Part shown: positions 29,861 to 29,877 of the stretch, piece by piece | How the letters are laid out: the number at the start of each line of letters is the position of its first letter | Position numbering within the stretch: the stretch's first letter is position 1 | Source of the DNA: Hofstenia miamia | Lineage: Eukaryota; Xenacoelomorpha; Acoela; Hofsteniidae | Direction: 5' to 3' | DNA length: 29,877 bases | Assembly (NCBI GenBank): GCA_900660155.1 | Contig: CABFPE010000306.1 | Coordinates: 380,436-410,312 of the forward strand | The notes under the pieces: model-generated | What the model was told of the DNA's origin: nothing | Seen by the model: the letters and a program-made list of their open reading frames with translations, nothing else | Databases searched by the model: none | Position numbers and translations under genes: made by a program

Positions 29861-29877
29861 ATATATATATATATATA
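29861..29877. repeat. (AT)n tract at window edge
   Basis: Alternating AT to the last base; true length unknown. Confidence 0.9.

Noticed and set aside
1..29877. CRISPR array, bacterial operon, or a novel multi-gene system
   Set aside because: No spaced direct repeats, no clustered genes and a clearly intron-bearing animal gene; no support for such a system.

Overview
The window is a stretch of AT-rich nuclear DNA from an animal, most likely an invertebrate. The evidence is one spliced protein gene with GT-AG introns, many decayed Tc1/mariner, hAT and non-LTR elements, long (TA)n tracts, and no bacterial-style gene packing. The species cannot be fixed from sequence alone. Sixteen of 18 splice acceptors end in TAG (12 in TTTAG) and seven introns are only 42-50 nt long. 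That is a distinctive lineage signature; a small-intron ecdysozoan such as a copepod is only a guess.

The one convincing host gene is the class III phosphatidylinositol 3-kinase PIK3C3/VPS34. I assembled it by hand as 19 coding exons on the + strand, from about 5132 to the stop codon ending at 26531. The reading frame stays open across all 18 introns. It predicts about 973 residues (human VPS34 has 887) with a C2 domain, PIK helical domain, an enlarged linker, and a kinase domain that keeps [14 protein letters not shown] and DFG. Only the 5' end is doubtful. Intron sizes are bimodal: seven of 42-50 nt, and large ones of 5.2 kb (intron 6) and 6.1 kb (intron 16) filled with transposon debris.

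Layout. 1-720: no gene seen. 755-3110: a decayed non-LTR retrotransposon with two nested DNA transposons, a 234-bp long-TIR MITE with a 9-bp target duplication and telomere-like repeats, and a 668-bp hAT-type element. 3110-5131: intergenic, with an exact tandem duplication that meets at an N. 5132-26531: PIK3C3, whose introns hold at least ten transposon-derived segments. One is a mariner-type element ending 19 nt before the exon 11 acceptor. Intron 16 holds a Tc1-type pseudogene and a hAT transposase tail. 26740-29877: another non-LTR fragment, a foldback repeat family, a (TA)n tract and a mariner pseudogene.

The genes do not form an operon or a multi-gene system. VPS34 would act with VPS15 and Beclin-1/ATG14 or UVRAG partners, none of which is encoded here. 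I found no evidence of a novel multi-gene system. The most notable signals are the TAG-acceptor bias, the VPS34 insertions, the nested MITEs, the transposon abutting a splice acceptor, and a probable assembly artefact at 4501-4739.
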